Position numbers and translations under genes: made by a program | From: Gammaproteobacteria bacterium | Lineage (GTDB): Bacteria > Pseudomonadota > Gammaproteobacteria > UBA6429 > Thiohalophilaceae | Length of the DNA stretch: 5,809 bases | NCBI GenBank assembly: GCA_011052165.1 | Contig: DRJN01000306.1 | Coordinates: 1-5,809 of the forward strand | Direction of reading: 5' to 3' | Part shown: piece after piece, positions 1 through 5,809 of the stretch | Numbering within the stretch: position 1 is the first letter of the stretch | How the letters are laid out: every line of letters starts with the position of its first letter | Notes under the pieces: generated by a model | The model's input: the letters and a program-made list of their open reading frames with translations, nothing else | What the model was told of the DNA's origin: nothing | Databases searched by the model: none

Positions 1-45
1 CGCGACTGGAAAACAGCTCAACCTGAACCACTTTATGCTAATGCG

Positions 46-198
46 CTAGATTTTTAAGTTTGGAAATTTTAATTCAGCATTGAGTAAATCACGAATGTTA
101 TTAGTCATGATGTGTGTGGCATTGCCTGCGAGAGCACGCTCCATTAAAAAATTATCACCTTCATCAATACTATTCGGACGCCATAAATAGTCAAGGTG
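46..198 (-). pseudogene. C-terminal remnant of a PIN-domain toxin-like protein
   Basis: An open stretch of 50 codons ends in TAG at 46-48 and is bounded upstream in frame by TGA at 199-201. It reads HLDYLWRPNSIDEGDNFLME, then a segment with ALAGNATHIMTNNIRDL, and ends in ELKFPNLKI. From memory of the family, this matches the last third of COG1569-like PIN proteins (putative toxin-antitoxin toxin component): an LWRP segment, an acidic D-x-x-D cluster, an A-x-A-G-x-A helix, and an IVT-N-x-RDF-like strand. Full-length relatives are about 140 residues, so the N-terminal two thirds, with the first catalytic acidic residue, is absent. Only 37 bases separate it from the norD stop, so there is no room for the missing part. 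The usual end (around LTPxEFL) is also cut off after LKI. No start codon or ribosome site fits an independent gene. I infer a decayed, non-functional fragment. Recognition is by eye only. Confidence 0.62.
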
Positions 199-235
199 TC
201 ATGATAGAATATATGCAGTCACAATCAACCTCAGG

Positions 236-2059
236 CTAACGCTGTGTGATTTGGTGATATAGAAGCGTCAATCGTGCGGGAAGATCTGCCAGATTTCTGA
301 TAACGGTAAAATTATTTTTACCGAAAATGTATGGCATATATTCATGTGCTTCCTGATCGATGGTGACGCAGAATACGTGTATCCCGTTTTTTCTGGCCTC
401 TATGAGTGACATGCGTGTATCTTCCACCCCGTATCGACCTTCGTAATGATCAATGTCATTGGGTTTCCCGTCGGTGAGAAGCAGCAGCAAGCGGTCGCGA
501 GAAGGCCGGTGGGTCAAAATTTCACTGGCATGACGAATCGCAGCGCCCATGCGGGTATACGCAGCCGGTTCGAGCGAATTTATGCGGCGTATAATGGTGT
601 CAGTGAATTGCTCCTCGAATGACTTTATCGTATAAAGGCGGACATCCGTTCTATGCGTGGAATTGAATCCATAGAGTGAAAATGGATCTTTGCTTTCTGA
701 TAGTGAGGAAGAAAATATAAGCATGCTCTCACGTATAACGTCGATAACACATTTATTTCTGCCCGCCCAGGCGTCAGTAGAAAGGGATATGTCCGCAAGA
801 AGCAGGCTGGATATGTCACGTTCACGTTTTCTGGTATCTATATAAACGTAGGGTTCCTGCGTGTGTTCGTCGGCATGGATCTTTATATATTCATCAATAT
901 CAATTTCGTTACCGTGTGGTTGTGATCGTAGTCGCATGCGATGGGGGTAAAACATACTGAATGAATTTTTCAGTTTGCGTAGGACAGGCTGTAAATGCTC
1001 GGGGATTGTACAGCGTGCGTTTTCCTTTATGCGCACGGGCATCATTATAGTACGGCATTGATCGGGTATCAGGGCGCCGATTTTATAGTTCCACTCAGGG
1101 AGCAGTTTTCCACTCTCCAGGGGCGTGGTATCACTGTCGGCATGTGCTATGTCAAGATCCATGCGAAGTCTTTTTGATATGTTTTTGTTGTCTTGTGCAA
1201 GGCTGATGGTGTCAAGATCATCGGCGATCTGACATAATGAGTCACTGTCATCCTCACTGGTTTGATGGTTGGTTTTTGCATATTCCGTCAAGCTTAAAAT
1301 TGTCTCGGGACGAAATAACAACATCGGGTTCCCCTCTGAAGGCAGCTCCGCATTTTCAGCGTTGCGCCTGCGCGTATCTGTTTGCTGCTCACCCTGATTC
1401 CTTGCTACGGCGTCCTGTCCGCTGGCGGGCGGGCGAGGCCTGGGCGTTGTCGCCGTGCCGGGTCGAGTCCATAGAGGAATAGGTGCAGGTGGTCGTTGCG
1501 AGGGGGGCAGCACGAGAACGCTACCCGGTCGGCGTAGCGCATCACGAATCATCCGTTCCTGTTTAGCGTTCTGTCCATCCAGCAGAGACAACCGTGGTCT
1601 GCGTACTATTTCGGCTTCAACGAGTTCGAAATAGAGTGATCTTAGACCGGGGAATCGTTCAATGACCTCAAGTGTGGAAGTCTGATTTCTGATGAACCAA
1701 TGTGTATTTTTTTGCACATTATAGGCGCAAAGTGCTGTAAGCCATAAATATAGATTACGATTGAGTCGCTCGTCAGGGTATATGTTTAATAATGCCGGTA
1801 GCCTGAGTGCTTCCTCATCTACCCAGGCCATTTCCGTCTTAAGTTGACCGCCAGCAAGAATTTGTCCAAACGTTCTCCTGGCGCCATGTTTCACCTTCCC
1901 GCCTGCCTGAACCTTTATGGCATGGTTCCCTCCCATAGCGCGGAAAAAAACGGCTAAACTGTGTGATAGCGATGAAAGCTCGACTTTGGCATCGCTGAAT
2001 GATTTGTCGGTGAGACGTCCTACTACATGGTGCCATAGTATGCCTATCTTTTCCTCCAT
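236..2059 (-). CDS. norD: Nitric oxide reductase activation protein NorD (VWA domain)
   Basis: A 607-residue soluble protein with no signal peptide or membrane helix. The N-terminal part (about 1-180) is predicted mostly helical and matches the NorD/CbbO layout. Residues about 185-240 form a linker rich in Pro, Arg, Ala and Gln, followed by an acidic stretch (about 266-312). A conserved-looking block around 319-330 includes LLPEWNYKIGAL, and another around 374-392 includes the EIDIDEYI segment. The C-terminal von Willebrand factor A domain spans about 415-605 and has a complete MIDAS: D423-x-S425-x-S427, T502 in YTRMGAA, and D530 in LLLLTDGKPND. In this family NorD binds the AAA+ partner NorQ and is needed to activate cNOR, probably through FeB insertion. 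A plausible Shine-Dalgarno precedes the ATG at 2059, 59 bases after the norQ stop. It is the last gene of the operon, and no clear terminator follows it. Confidence 0.93.
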   Translation of the reverse strand: MEEKIGILWHHVVGRLTDKSFSDAKVELSSLSHSLAVFFRAMGGNHAIKVQAGGKVKHGARRTFGQILAGGQLKTEMAWVDEEALRLPALLNIYPDERLNRNLYLWLTALCAYNVQKNTHWFIRNQTSTLEVIERFPGLRSLYFELVEAEIVRRPRLSLLDGQNAKQERMIRDALRRPGSVLVLPPSQRPPAPIPLWTRPGTATTPRPRPPASGQDAVARNQGEQQTDTRRRNAENAELPSEGNPMLLFRPETILSLTEYAKTNHQTSEDDSDSLCQIADDLDTISLAQDNKNISKRLRMDLDIAHADSDTTPLESGKLLPEWNYKIGALIPDQCRTIMMPVRIKENARCTIPEHLQPVLRKLKNSFSMFYPHRMRLRSQPHGNEIDIDEYIKIHADEHTQEPYVYIDTRKRERDISSLLLADISLSTDAWAGRNKCVIDVIRESMLIFSSSLSESKDPFSLYGFNSTHRTDVRLYTIKSFEEQFTDTIIRRINSLEPAAYTRMGAAIRHASEILTHRPSRDRLLLLLTDGKPNDIDHYEGRYGVEDTRMSLIEARKNGIHVFCVTIDQEAHEYMPYIFGKNNFTVIRNLADLPARLTLLYHQITQR

Positions 2060-2069
2060 CGTTATGTTT

Positions 2070-2075
2070 TCCTTA
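2070..2075 (-). promoter_or_regulatory. Ribosome binding site of norD
   Basis: On the minus strand TAAGGA lies 10 bases before the ATG at 2059. It supports independent initiation of norD across the 59-base gap from norQ. The spacing is slightly long. Confidence 0.6.
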
Positions 2076-2118
2076 GCCTGTTAAGTGGTGTGCGGAAGGT
2101 CCGGCATGTGGGGGCGGT

Positions 2119-2940
2119 TTATTTGTCGCCAAATACAGCCAAGACAACCTGCATGAAGGCATTGTTGATGTCGGTGTCATCGGACAGACATTCAATGATT
2201 GCGTAACGGCAAGCATCAATTCTATCGCAACCAGATACGATAAGCTTTGCGGCATCTACAAGGAGTCGCGTCCCCGGTGCTTCGTCGATGTCGTGGTCGG
2301 CTGTCGATCGCAGTGCGTTGGCTAATGTCACCAGGCGTGTAGCCGTTTCTGTATCTATGTTTGATTCATGGAGGATGATATCTATTTCGCGTTGTGCCTC
2401 AGGGAAACCAAACGATAATGATATGAAACGTTGACGCGTGCTTGGTTTGAGACCTTTAAATAGATTTTGATATCCTGGATTATAGGAAACAACGAGCATA
2501 AATTCTGCCGGGGCTTTAAGCGTTTCTCCTGTTCTGTCTATTGGCAGGATTCTCCTGTCATCGGAGAGGGAATGAAGGATGACAGTTGTGTCTTTTCGTG
2601 CTTCTACTATCTCATCGAGATAGCATATTCCGCCGTTTCTTACGGCCTGTGTCAACGGCCCATCCATCCAATAGGTTCCTTCAGGACCAATGAGGTGGCG
2701 GCCTACAAGATCGGAAGCGGACAGATCATCATGACATGATACGGTGTATAGTGGACGTTGCAGTATGCCTGCCATGTGTTCAACAAAGCGGGTTTTGCCA
2801 CACCCCGTCGGTCCTTTGATAAGGACTGGAAGCTGATTCATGTATGCAAGTTTGAATATCTCTGTTTCATTGCGGCTTTTTATGTAGGTGGGTATATCTT
2901 TGTCCGGATTTGTTTGTTTCTCAATGTTCATAACAGGCAT
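2119..2940 (-). CDS. norQ: NorQ, MoxR/CbbQ-type AAA+ ATPase for NO reductase maturation
   Basis: A 273-residue cytoplasmic AAA+ protein of normal length for NorQ/CbbQ. Walker A is GPTGCGKT at 43-50. Walker B is ICYLDE at 105-110, continuing into the typical IVEAR. Sensor 1 is SYNPG at 152-156. KPSTRQRF at 165-172 carries the likely arginine finger. The HDDLSASDLVGR segment (70-81) and the SLSDDRRILPI region (125-133) are characteristic of this clade. In the family the ATPase works with the VWA protein NorD, encoded next, to assemble an active NorCB complex. The ATG at 2940 is chosen because AAAGGAA lies 8 bases upstream; a second Met at residue 4 is less well placed. The gene begins 16 bases after the norF-like stop, which indicates co-transcription. 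All catalytic motifs are intact. A CbbQ role with Rubisco is excluded by the neighbours. Confidence 0.95.
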   Translation of the reverse strand: MPVMNIEKQTNPDKDIPTYIKSRNETEIFKLAYMNQLPVLIKGPTGCGKTRFVEHMAGILQRPLYTVSCHDDLSASDLVGRHLIGPEGTYWMDGPLTQAVRNGGICYLDEIVEARKDTTVILHSLSDDRRILPIDRTGETLKAPAEFMLVVSYNPGYQNLFKGLKPSTRQRFISLSFGFPEAQREIDIILHESNIDTETATRLVTLANALRSTADHDIDEAPGTRLLVDAAKLIVSGCDRIDACRYAIIECLSDDTDINNAFMQVVLAVFGDK

Positions 2941-2948
2941 GGTAAAGA

Positions 2949-2955
2949 TTCCTTT
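2949..2955 (-). promoter_or_regulatory. Ribosome binding site of norQ
   Basis: On the minus strand AAAGGAA lies 8 bases before the ATG at 2940, in the 16-base gap after the upstream stop. It favours this start over the in-frame ATG three codons later. Confidence 0.65.
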
Positions 2956-2956
2956 G

Positions 2957-3226
2957 TTACTGTGATAAATAGGCTATTCCAATGATCGCCCCTATAATCG
3001 CAAGATATGTACCCATGATGATGTGCCATAGTGGTTTTACCCCACGAATACCCATGAAATACCGTATTATCAGATGTCCTTTTATCACGGTTATGCAGAG
3101 TACAGAAGTGATAAACAGCGTTCCCGTCTTGTCCTGTCCTAATAGATAGGATGCTGTGCTCAGGAAAAGCAGAAGTAACCATGCGTATGTGCATGGCTTA
3201 GGGTGTGTTGTTTTTAATGCGGGCAT
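2957..3226 (-). CDS. norF: NorF-like small membrane protein (cytochrome c oxidase subunit IV-like, COX4_pro type)
   Basis: An 89-residue hydrophobic protein with three likely membrane helices at about 13-29, 34-54 and 68-87. The middle part reads VIKGHLIIRYFMGIRGVKPL, the K-G-x-x-I-x-x-x-F-M-x-x-R pattern I associate with the prokaryotic cytochrome c oxidase subunit IV family and with NorF proteins. It has no haem or metal ligand set, so it is an accessory rather than catalytic subunit. In denitrifiers NorF goes with NorE, and losing them lowers NO reductase activity without abolishing it; the mechanism is unsettled. The start at 3226 lies 9 bases after the norE-like stop. No purine-rich ribosome site precedes it (the upstream sequence is ACACCCCGAC), so translation is probably coupled to norE. 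The gene symbol rests on context and topology, because these small proteins diverge strongly. Confidence 0.82.
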   Translation of the reverse strand: MPALKTTHPKPCTYAWLLLLFLSTASYLLGQDKTGTLFITSVLCITVIKGHLIIRYFMGIRGVKPLWHIIMGTYLAIIGAIIGIAYLSQ

Positions 3227-3235
3227 GTCGGGGTG

Positions 3236-3832
3236 TCAGTGCAGTATATAGACAAGAGAAAAAAGTATAATCCAGACAAGATCGACCATGTGCCAGTAAA
3301 CACTGCCTGTCTCTATGCCGGTATGTTCCGTGGCGTTATATTTTCCTTTGTATGATTTGTAGGTAACAACCGATAGTATGACCATTCCCATGATGACGTG
3401 CATAAAATGAAAAACCGTGAGCGAAATGTAAAACATATCAAACAGGTTTGAGGATAGTGTTATTCCATTTGCAAAATCATTATTGAATTCTGCAATTTTT
3501 ACTGCAAGAAATGCTGCGCCGAGCATCATGGCGTATGCGAGAAACCGGGTGCAGGCGGTGCTTCTTCCTTCTTTTATATACCTGTTTGCTATTGCCACAC
3601 AGTAGCTGCTGGTTAAAAGCAGAATAGTGTTGATGTATCCGTACGTCTTGTTGATATGAGTCTGGGCCACGTTGAATAGCTCCAGGTGTGTATTACGTGT
3701 TATTGCATAAGCAGCGAAAAATATTGCGAATACGCTCAGTTCGGCAAATATGAATATCCATATTGCGAAATCGCCTGGAAGGGGTTGCAAGACGACCTGC
3801 TGGACTGCGCTGTCCGAATGCGTATTTGGCAT
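3236..3832 (-). CDS. norE: NorE-like haem-copper oxidase subunit III family protein
   Basis: A 198-residue integral membrane protein, short like NorE compared with true cytochrome oxidase subunit III (about 260 residues or more). There are about five membrane helices, near 21-45, 64-84, 97-114, 132-158 and 178-197. Family marks are LPGDFAIWIFIFAELSVF at 18-35, the SLTVFHFMHVIMG segment at 137-149 (the subunit III F-H-x-x-H-x-x-x-G pattern), and the C-terminal ETGSVYWHMVDLVWIILF. Subunit III proteins carry no redox centre. NorE is an accessory factor that, with NorF, raises or stabilises NO reductase activity. It lies 39 bases after norB and 9 bases before the norF-like gene, and no subunit I or II oxidase gene is nearby, so a NOR role is much more likely than a terminal oxidase role. 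The ATG at 3832 has only a weak Shine-Dalgarno (CCAGAACC upstream). Confidence 0.92.
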   Translation of the reverse strand: MPNTHSDSAVQQVVLQPLPGDFAIWIFIFAELSVFAIFFAAYAITRNTHLELFNVAQTHINKTYGYINTILLLTSSYCVAIANRYIKEGRSTACTRFLAYAMMLGAAFLAVKIAEFNNDFANGITLSSNLFDMFYISLTVFHFMHVIMGMVILSVVTYKSYKGKYNATEHTGIETGSVYWHMVDLVWIILFSLVYILH

Positions 3833-3843
3833 GGTTCTGGGTT

Positions 3844-3863
3844 GGCGGGGTGTTAACCCCGCC
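3844..3863. repeat. Perfect GC-rich hairpin between norB and norE
   Basis: An inverted repeat with a 7-base perfect stem, GGCGGGG / CCCCGCC, around a 6-base loop (TGTTAA). It lies between the norB stop (3872) and the norE start (3832). Read on the plus strand it is followed by TTTT and looks like a short intrinsic terminator, but no plus-strand gene enters it. In the operon direction the stem is followed by AACCCAG rather than a T tract, so it is not a standard terminator there. It may act as an RNA-stabilising or partial attenuation element at the 3' end of norB, and its position could also affect access to the norE start. The structure is seen directly; the role is inferred. Confidence 0.7.
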
Positions 3864-3871
3864 TTTTCAGG

Positions 3872-5272
3872 TTAGTGGTTTAACGCTTTTTTGCTTTCTT
3901 CACTGTACTCGTAGCTTCCGGGTATAAAGAAGCTTGCGAGGTAGGTAAGCAGCCCTATGGAAAAGGCGATACCGGCATATTCCCTGATCCAGAAGAAGAC
4001 TCGAGCCTTATGGTTTGTTTGCATGAAGCTGAGTGGGTTTTCAGCTGCTCGCTGCAAAAATACAGTGACAATACCGGCACCCGTTAATGCCAGTGTTATT
4101 CCTATCATGCTCAGTACCATTATCCAGAAGCCGGCCATTTCCCACTGCTGGGCTTTCATGCAATTAGCCTCTCGCCCGCGTAACTGCGGCATGGCATAAG
4201 AGATTATCGCCAGGGAAACCATCGCATAGGCGCCAAAAAATGCGAGATGTCCGTGTGCCGCAGTGAAATTCGTTCCATGCGCGTAGTACTGGACCGGCGC
4301 GAGGGTGATCATAAAGCCCCATACCCCAGCGCCAAGAAAGGCCATGATGGGTGTTCCTTTTGCCCACAACGCGGCGGCCTTATTGGGGTGTTCCCGTCGG
4401 CGTTGGCCGAATACTCTGAAGGCAAAAATCATGAGCAGCAGGAAAGGAAGGGGTTCCAGGACGGAAAATACAGATCCTAACCAGATCCAGTACGGAGGCG
4501 CGCCTATATAATAGTAATGATGGCCAATTCCGATCATACCGCTTATCAGGGTAAGTGCGATGATGATATAAAGCCATTTTTCAATAATTTCCCGATCGAC
4601 CCCGGTTATTTTGATAAGTATAAAACCCAGCAACGCGCCCAGAATCAGTTCCCAGTCACCTTCAACCCAGCCGTGGACAACCCACCACCATGAGTAACTT
4701 GCCTTTACCGTGTCAGTAGGAAAGTAGAATGCGGGAAGGAATAGCAGTGCAAGCCCCCAAAGACTACCTATCAATATATAATTGAGTGATGTTTTCCTAC
4801 CCTTGATGAGGGTCATAGTGAGATTGAAGAGCAAGGACAGCGCAACCAATACGATACCTATTTTTGTCGGCAGTGGTTGTTCAAGATAACCTCGGCCCAT
4901 CGTAGGCAGGAGAGCGTTTCCTGTATCCCGCGCCAGCTCTGCGTATGGGACAAACAGATAACCGGCAATCGTCAGGACTGCCGCTATCAGAAATACCCAA
5001 AAAGTGATGATGGCGAGCTTTGGACTGTACAGTTCAGTTTGTGCTTCTTCCGGGACGATATAATAGGCGGCTCCCATAAAGGCCATCAGCAACCAGATGA
5101 TTAGCAGGTTGGTATGGCTCATATGGACAACATTGAACGGTAGTACGGTTGATAGAAATGTGCCATCGACATACTGTAGACCACCGATGAGACCAAAAAT
5201 AATTTGACCCAGAAAAAGGACAAGTGCGGCAATAAAATAGGGCTTCGCCACCTTTTGTGTTTGATATTTCAT
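3872..5272 (-). CDS. norB: Nitric oxide reductase large subunit NorB (cytochrome b subunit)
   Basis: The catalytic subunit of cNOR, an inner-membrane haem-copper oxidase superfamily protein with about 12 helices that reduces 2 NO to N2O with electrons from NorC. From the preferred start it has 466 residues, normal for NorB. All ligands expected from the Pseudomonas aeruginosa enzyme are present: low-spin haem b His53 and His342, haem b3 His340, FeB His200, His251 and His252, and FeB ligand Glu204. The conserved Glu208 and Glu273 are also present. The start ATG at 5272 is preferred because GAGAGGG lies just upstream and MKYQTQKVAKPYF resembles NorB N-termini. The in-frame ATG at 5284 (four residues longer) has no ribosome site. 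Next to the FeB ligands the sequence is VVHGWVEGDWEL, where family members usually have HLWVEGVWEL. There is no fused N-terminal cytochrome or quinol domain, so this is cNOR and not qNOR. Confidence 0.98.
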   Translation of the reverse strand: MKYQTQKVAKPYFIAALVLFLGQIIFGLIGGLQYVDGTFLSTVLPFNVVHMSHTNLLIIWLLMAFMGAAYYIVPEEAQTELYSPKLAIITFWVFLIAAVLTIAGYLFVPYAELARDTGNALLPTMGRGYLEQPLPTKIGIVLVALSLLFNLTMTLIKGRKTSLNYILIGSLWGLALLFLPAFYFPTDTVKASYSWWWVVHGWVEGDWELILGALLGFILIKITGVDREIIEKWLYIIIALTLISGMIGIGHHYYYIGAPPYWIWLGSVFSVLEPLPFLLLMIFAFRVFGQRRREHPNKAAALWAKGTPIMAFLGAGVWGFMITLAPVQYYAHGTNFTAAHGHLAFFGAYAMVSLAIISYAMPQLRGREANCMKAQQWEMAGFWIMVLSMIGITLALTGAGIVTVFLQRAAENPLSFMQTNHKARVFFWIREYAGIAFSIGLLTYLASFFIPGSYEYSEESKKALNH

Positions 5273-5275
5273 GTT

Positions 5276-5282
5276 CCCTCTC
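5276..5282 (-). promoter_or_regulatory. Ribosome binding site that decides the norB start
   Basis: On the minus strand GAGAGGG is followed after AAC by the ATG at 5272. The site overlaps the second to fourth codons of the longer reading frame starting at 5284, whose own upstream sequence (CCCCCAACAAAT) has no Shine-Dalgarno. This favours the shorter NorB. The spacing is short. Confidence 0.6.
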
Positions 5283-5351
5283 ATATTTGTTGGGGGTGTT
5301 TGTGCTGAATTAACCTGGTATTAATCATTGAATAAATATTTGCACCCTGGC

Positions 5352-5382
5352 CCCCTCTCCCTCTATGGGTGGAGGTGAGGGG
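5352..5382. repeat. Imperfect stem-loop in the norC-norB gap
   Basis: An inverted repeat in the 147-base gap between norC and norB. The outer stem CCCCTC / GAGGGG (5352-5357 with 5377-5382) continues through a small internal bulge into CCTC / GAGG (5360-5363 with 5372-5375) around an 8-base loop. No T tract follows in the operon direction (the next bases are GCCAGGGTG), so it is not a classical terminator. The purine/pyrimidine-rich sequence resembles the CCCTCTCCC...GGGAGAGGG intergenic repeats scattered in many gammaproteobacterial genomes. It could mark the 3' end of a stable norC transcript. The rest of the gap is AT-rich, and I found no convincing FNR-, NsrR- or NorR-type site in it. Confidence 0.6.
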
Positions 5383-5431
5383 ATAAAATACATGTGAATA
5401 CTTATGCGACGATTAATATGTATGTGTGTCA

Positions 5432-5809
5432 TTAACCCTGGAGGTTTGGTGGCCAATTATTTCTATCGATATTTGACAACCATTTCAGATAGGCGATGAT
5501 GTCGGTGAGTTGCTTCTGGGTGAAATCGAAATGAACCATCTGTCTGCGCCCGGCTATCTTGATGGGTTGTGCCGGTATCCATGCGCGAATAAATGCGGCT
5601 CCCCTGCGTTTGTAGACGTTTCCGAGCTCAGGGGCGTAGTAGGATCCTTCTCCGTTTATCGTGTGACAACCTGTGCAATCATTGACGTCCATGAGGTATT
5701 TTCCCCGGATTACCGATGAGGTCATCTGGTCGGCATGGTCACGCTGGGGAATTTTTTGCCACGTATCATAGGTCAGCAGCAGGTATATGATGAAAAAGAA
5801 AATTGCCCC
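5432..5809 (-). CDS. norC: Nitric oxide reductase small subunit NorC (cytochrome c), 5' end outside window
   Basis: The last 125 residues are present; about 20 N-terminal residues lie beyond the right edge. The visible part opens inside the membrane anchor (GAIFFFIIYLLLTYDTW), which fixes the cytochrome to the periplasmic face. The mono-haem c domain follows, with the haem motif CTGCH (fragment residues 45-49), then the NorC signature GEGSYYAPELGNVYKRRG, and GRRQMVHFDF with the likely axial Met at fragment residue 91. The C-terminus contains YLKWLSNIDRNNWPPN, which is typical of NorC. It accepts electrons from periplasmic cytochrome c or a copper protein and passes them to haem b of NorB. The reading frame continues upstream of the Met at 5725, and that Met lies after the anchor, so it is not the start. 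The operon promoter is expected upstream, outside the window. Confidence 0.97.
   Translation of the reverse strand, partial: GAIFFFIIYLLLTYDTWQKIPQRDHADQMTSSVIRGKYLMDVNDCTGCHTINGEGSYYAPELGNVYKRRGAAFIRAWIPAQPIKIAGRRQMVHFDFTQKQLTDIIAYLKWLSNIDRNNWPPNLQG

Noticed and set aside
1..57. Plus-strand open frame of 18 codons ending in TAA, reading RDWKTAQPEPLYANALDF, possibly the end of a gene entering from the left
   Set aside because: Too short to distinguish from chance, no family recognised, and it overlaps the end of the PIN remnant on the other strand.
1237..1482. 81-residue plus-strand frame inside norD
   Set aside because: Antisense shadow of the GC-rich NorD linker; no ribosome site and no recognisable domain.
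2119..2940. CbbQ (Rubisco activation) assignment for the AAA+ protein
   Set aside because: The CbbQ and NorQ families are close, but the gene lies within a norCB operon next to norD with no Rubisco genes nearby.
2928..3194. 88-residue minus-strand frame overlapping the norF-like gene
   Set aside because: It is the same DNA in another frame; its product has no membrane pattern or family match, whereas the 2957-3226 frame gives a clear three-helix COX4_pro-like protein.
3844..3867. Intrinsic terminator of the operon after norB
   Set aside because: The T run follows the stem only on the plus strand; on the coding strand the operon continues into norE after 39 bases.
5315..5345. AT-rich partly symmetrical sequence (TTAATCATTGAATAAAT) considered as an FNR/DNR-type site before norB
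   Set aside because: It does not fit the TTGAT-N4-ATCAA consensus in its half-sites, and no credible -10/-35 pair is placed with it.

Overview
The window holds most of a denitrification-type nitric oxide reductase (cNOR) operon. All of its genes are on the minus strand, so the operon reads from right to left. In transcription order it contains norC (5' end cut by the window edge), norB, a NorE-type haem-copper-oxidase subunit III-like protein, a small NorF-like (COX4_pro type) membrane protein, norQ (MoxR/CbbQ-type AAA+ ATPase) and norD (VWA/MIDAS protein). The reading frames are intact and closely spaced, and every catalytic or metal-binding motif I could check is present. The organism is probably a proteobacterium able to reduce NO to N2O. 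The NorB and NorC sequences, moderate GC content and GGGAGAGGGG-type intergenic repeat suggest a gamma- or betaproteobacterium, but genus cannot be set from this window.

Layout by position: 1-235 is a short non-operon tail containing the truncated C-terminal remnant of a PIN-domain (COG1569-like toxin) gene at 46-198. norD is at 236-2059, norQ at 2119-2940, norF-like at 2957-3226 and norE-like at 3236-3832. A perfect GC-rich hairpin lies at 3844-3863, norB at 3872-5272 (in-frame alternative start at 5284), an imperfect stem-loop at 5352-5382, and norC from 5432 off the right edge. No stretch longer than 300 bases lacks a gene.

How the parts work together: NorC is a membrane-anchored c-type cytochrome that passes electrons to NorB. 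NorB carries haem b, haem b3 and non-haem FeB and makes the N-N bond (2 NO + 2 e- + 2 H+ to N2O + H2O). NorQ and NorD form the ATPase/VWA pair thought to mature the enzyme, probably by FeB insertion. NorE and NorF are accessory membrane proteins that support full activity. The operon promoter and any NO- or oxygen-responsive site should lie upstream of norC, outside the window.

I see no convincing new system. The points most worth a second look are two unusual residues beside the NorB FeB ligands, the norE-norF pair placed between norB and norQ, two intergenic hairpins that could set subunit stoichiometry, and the PIN gene fragment at the end of the operon.
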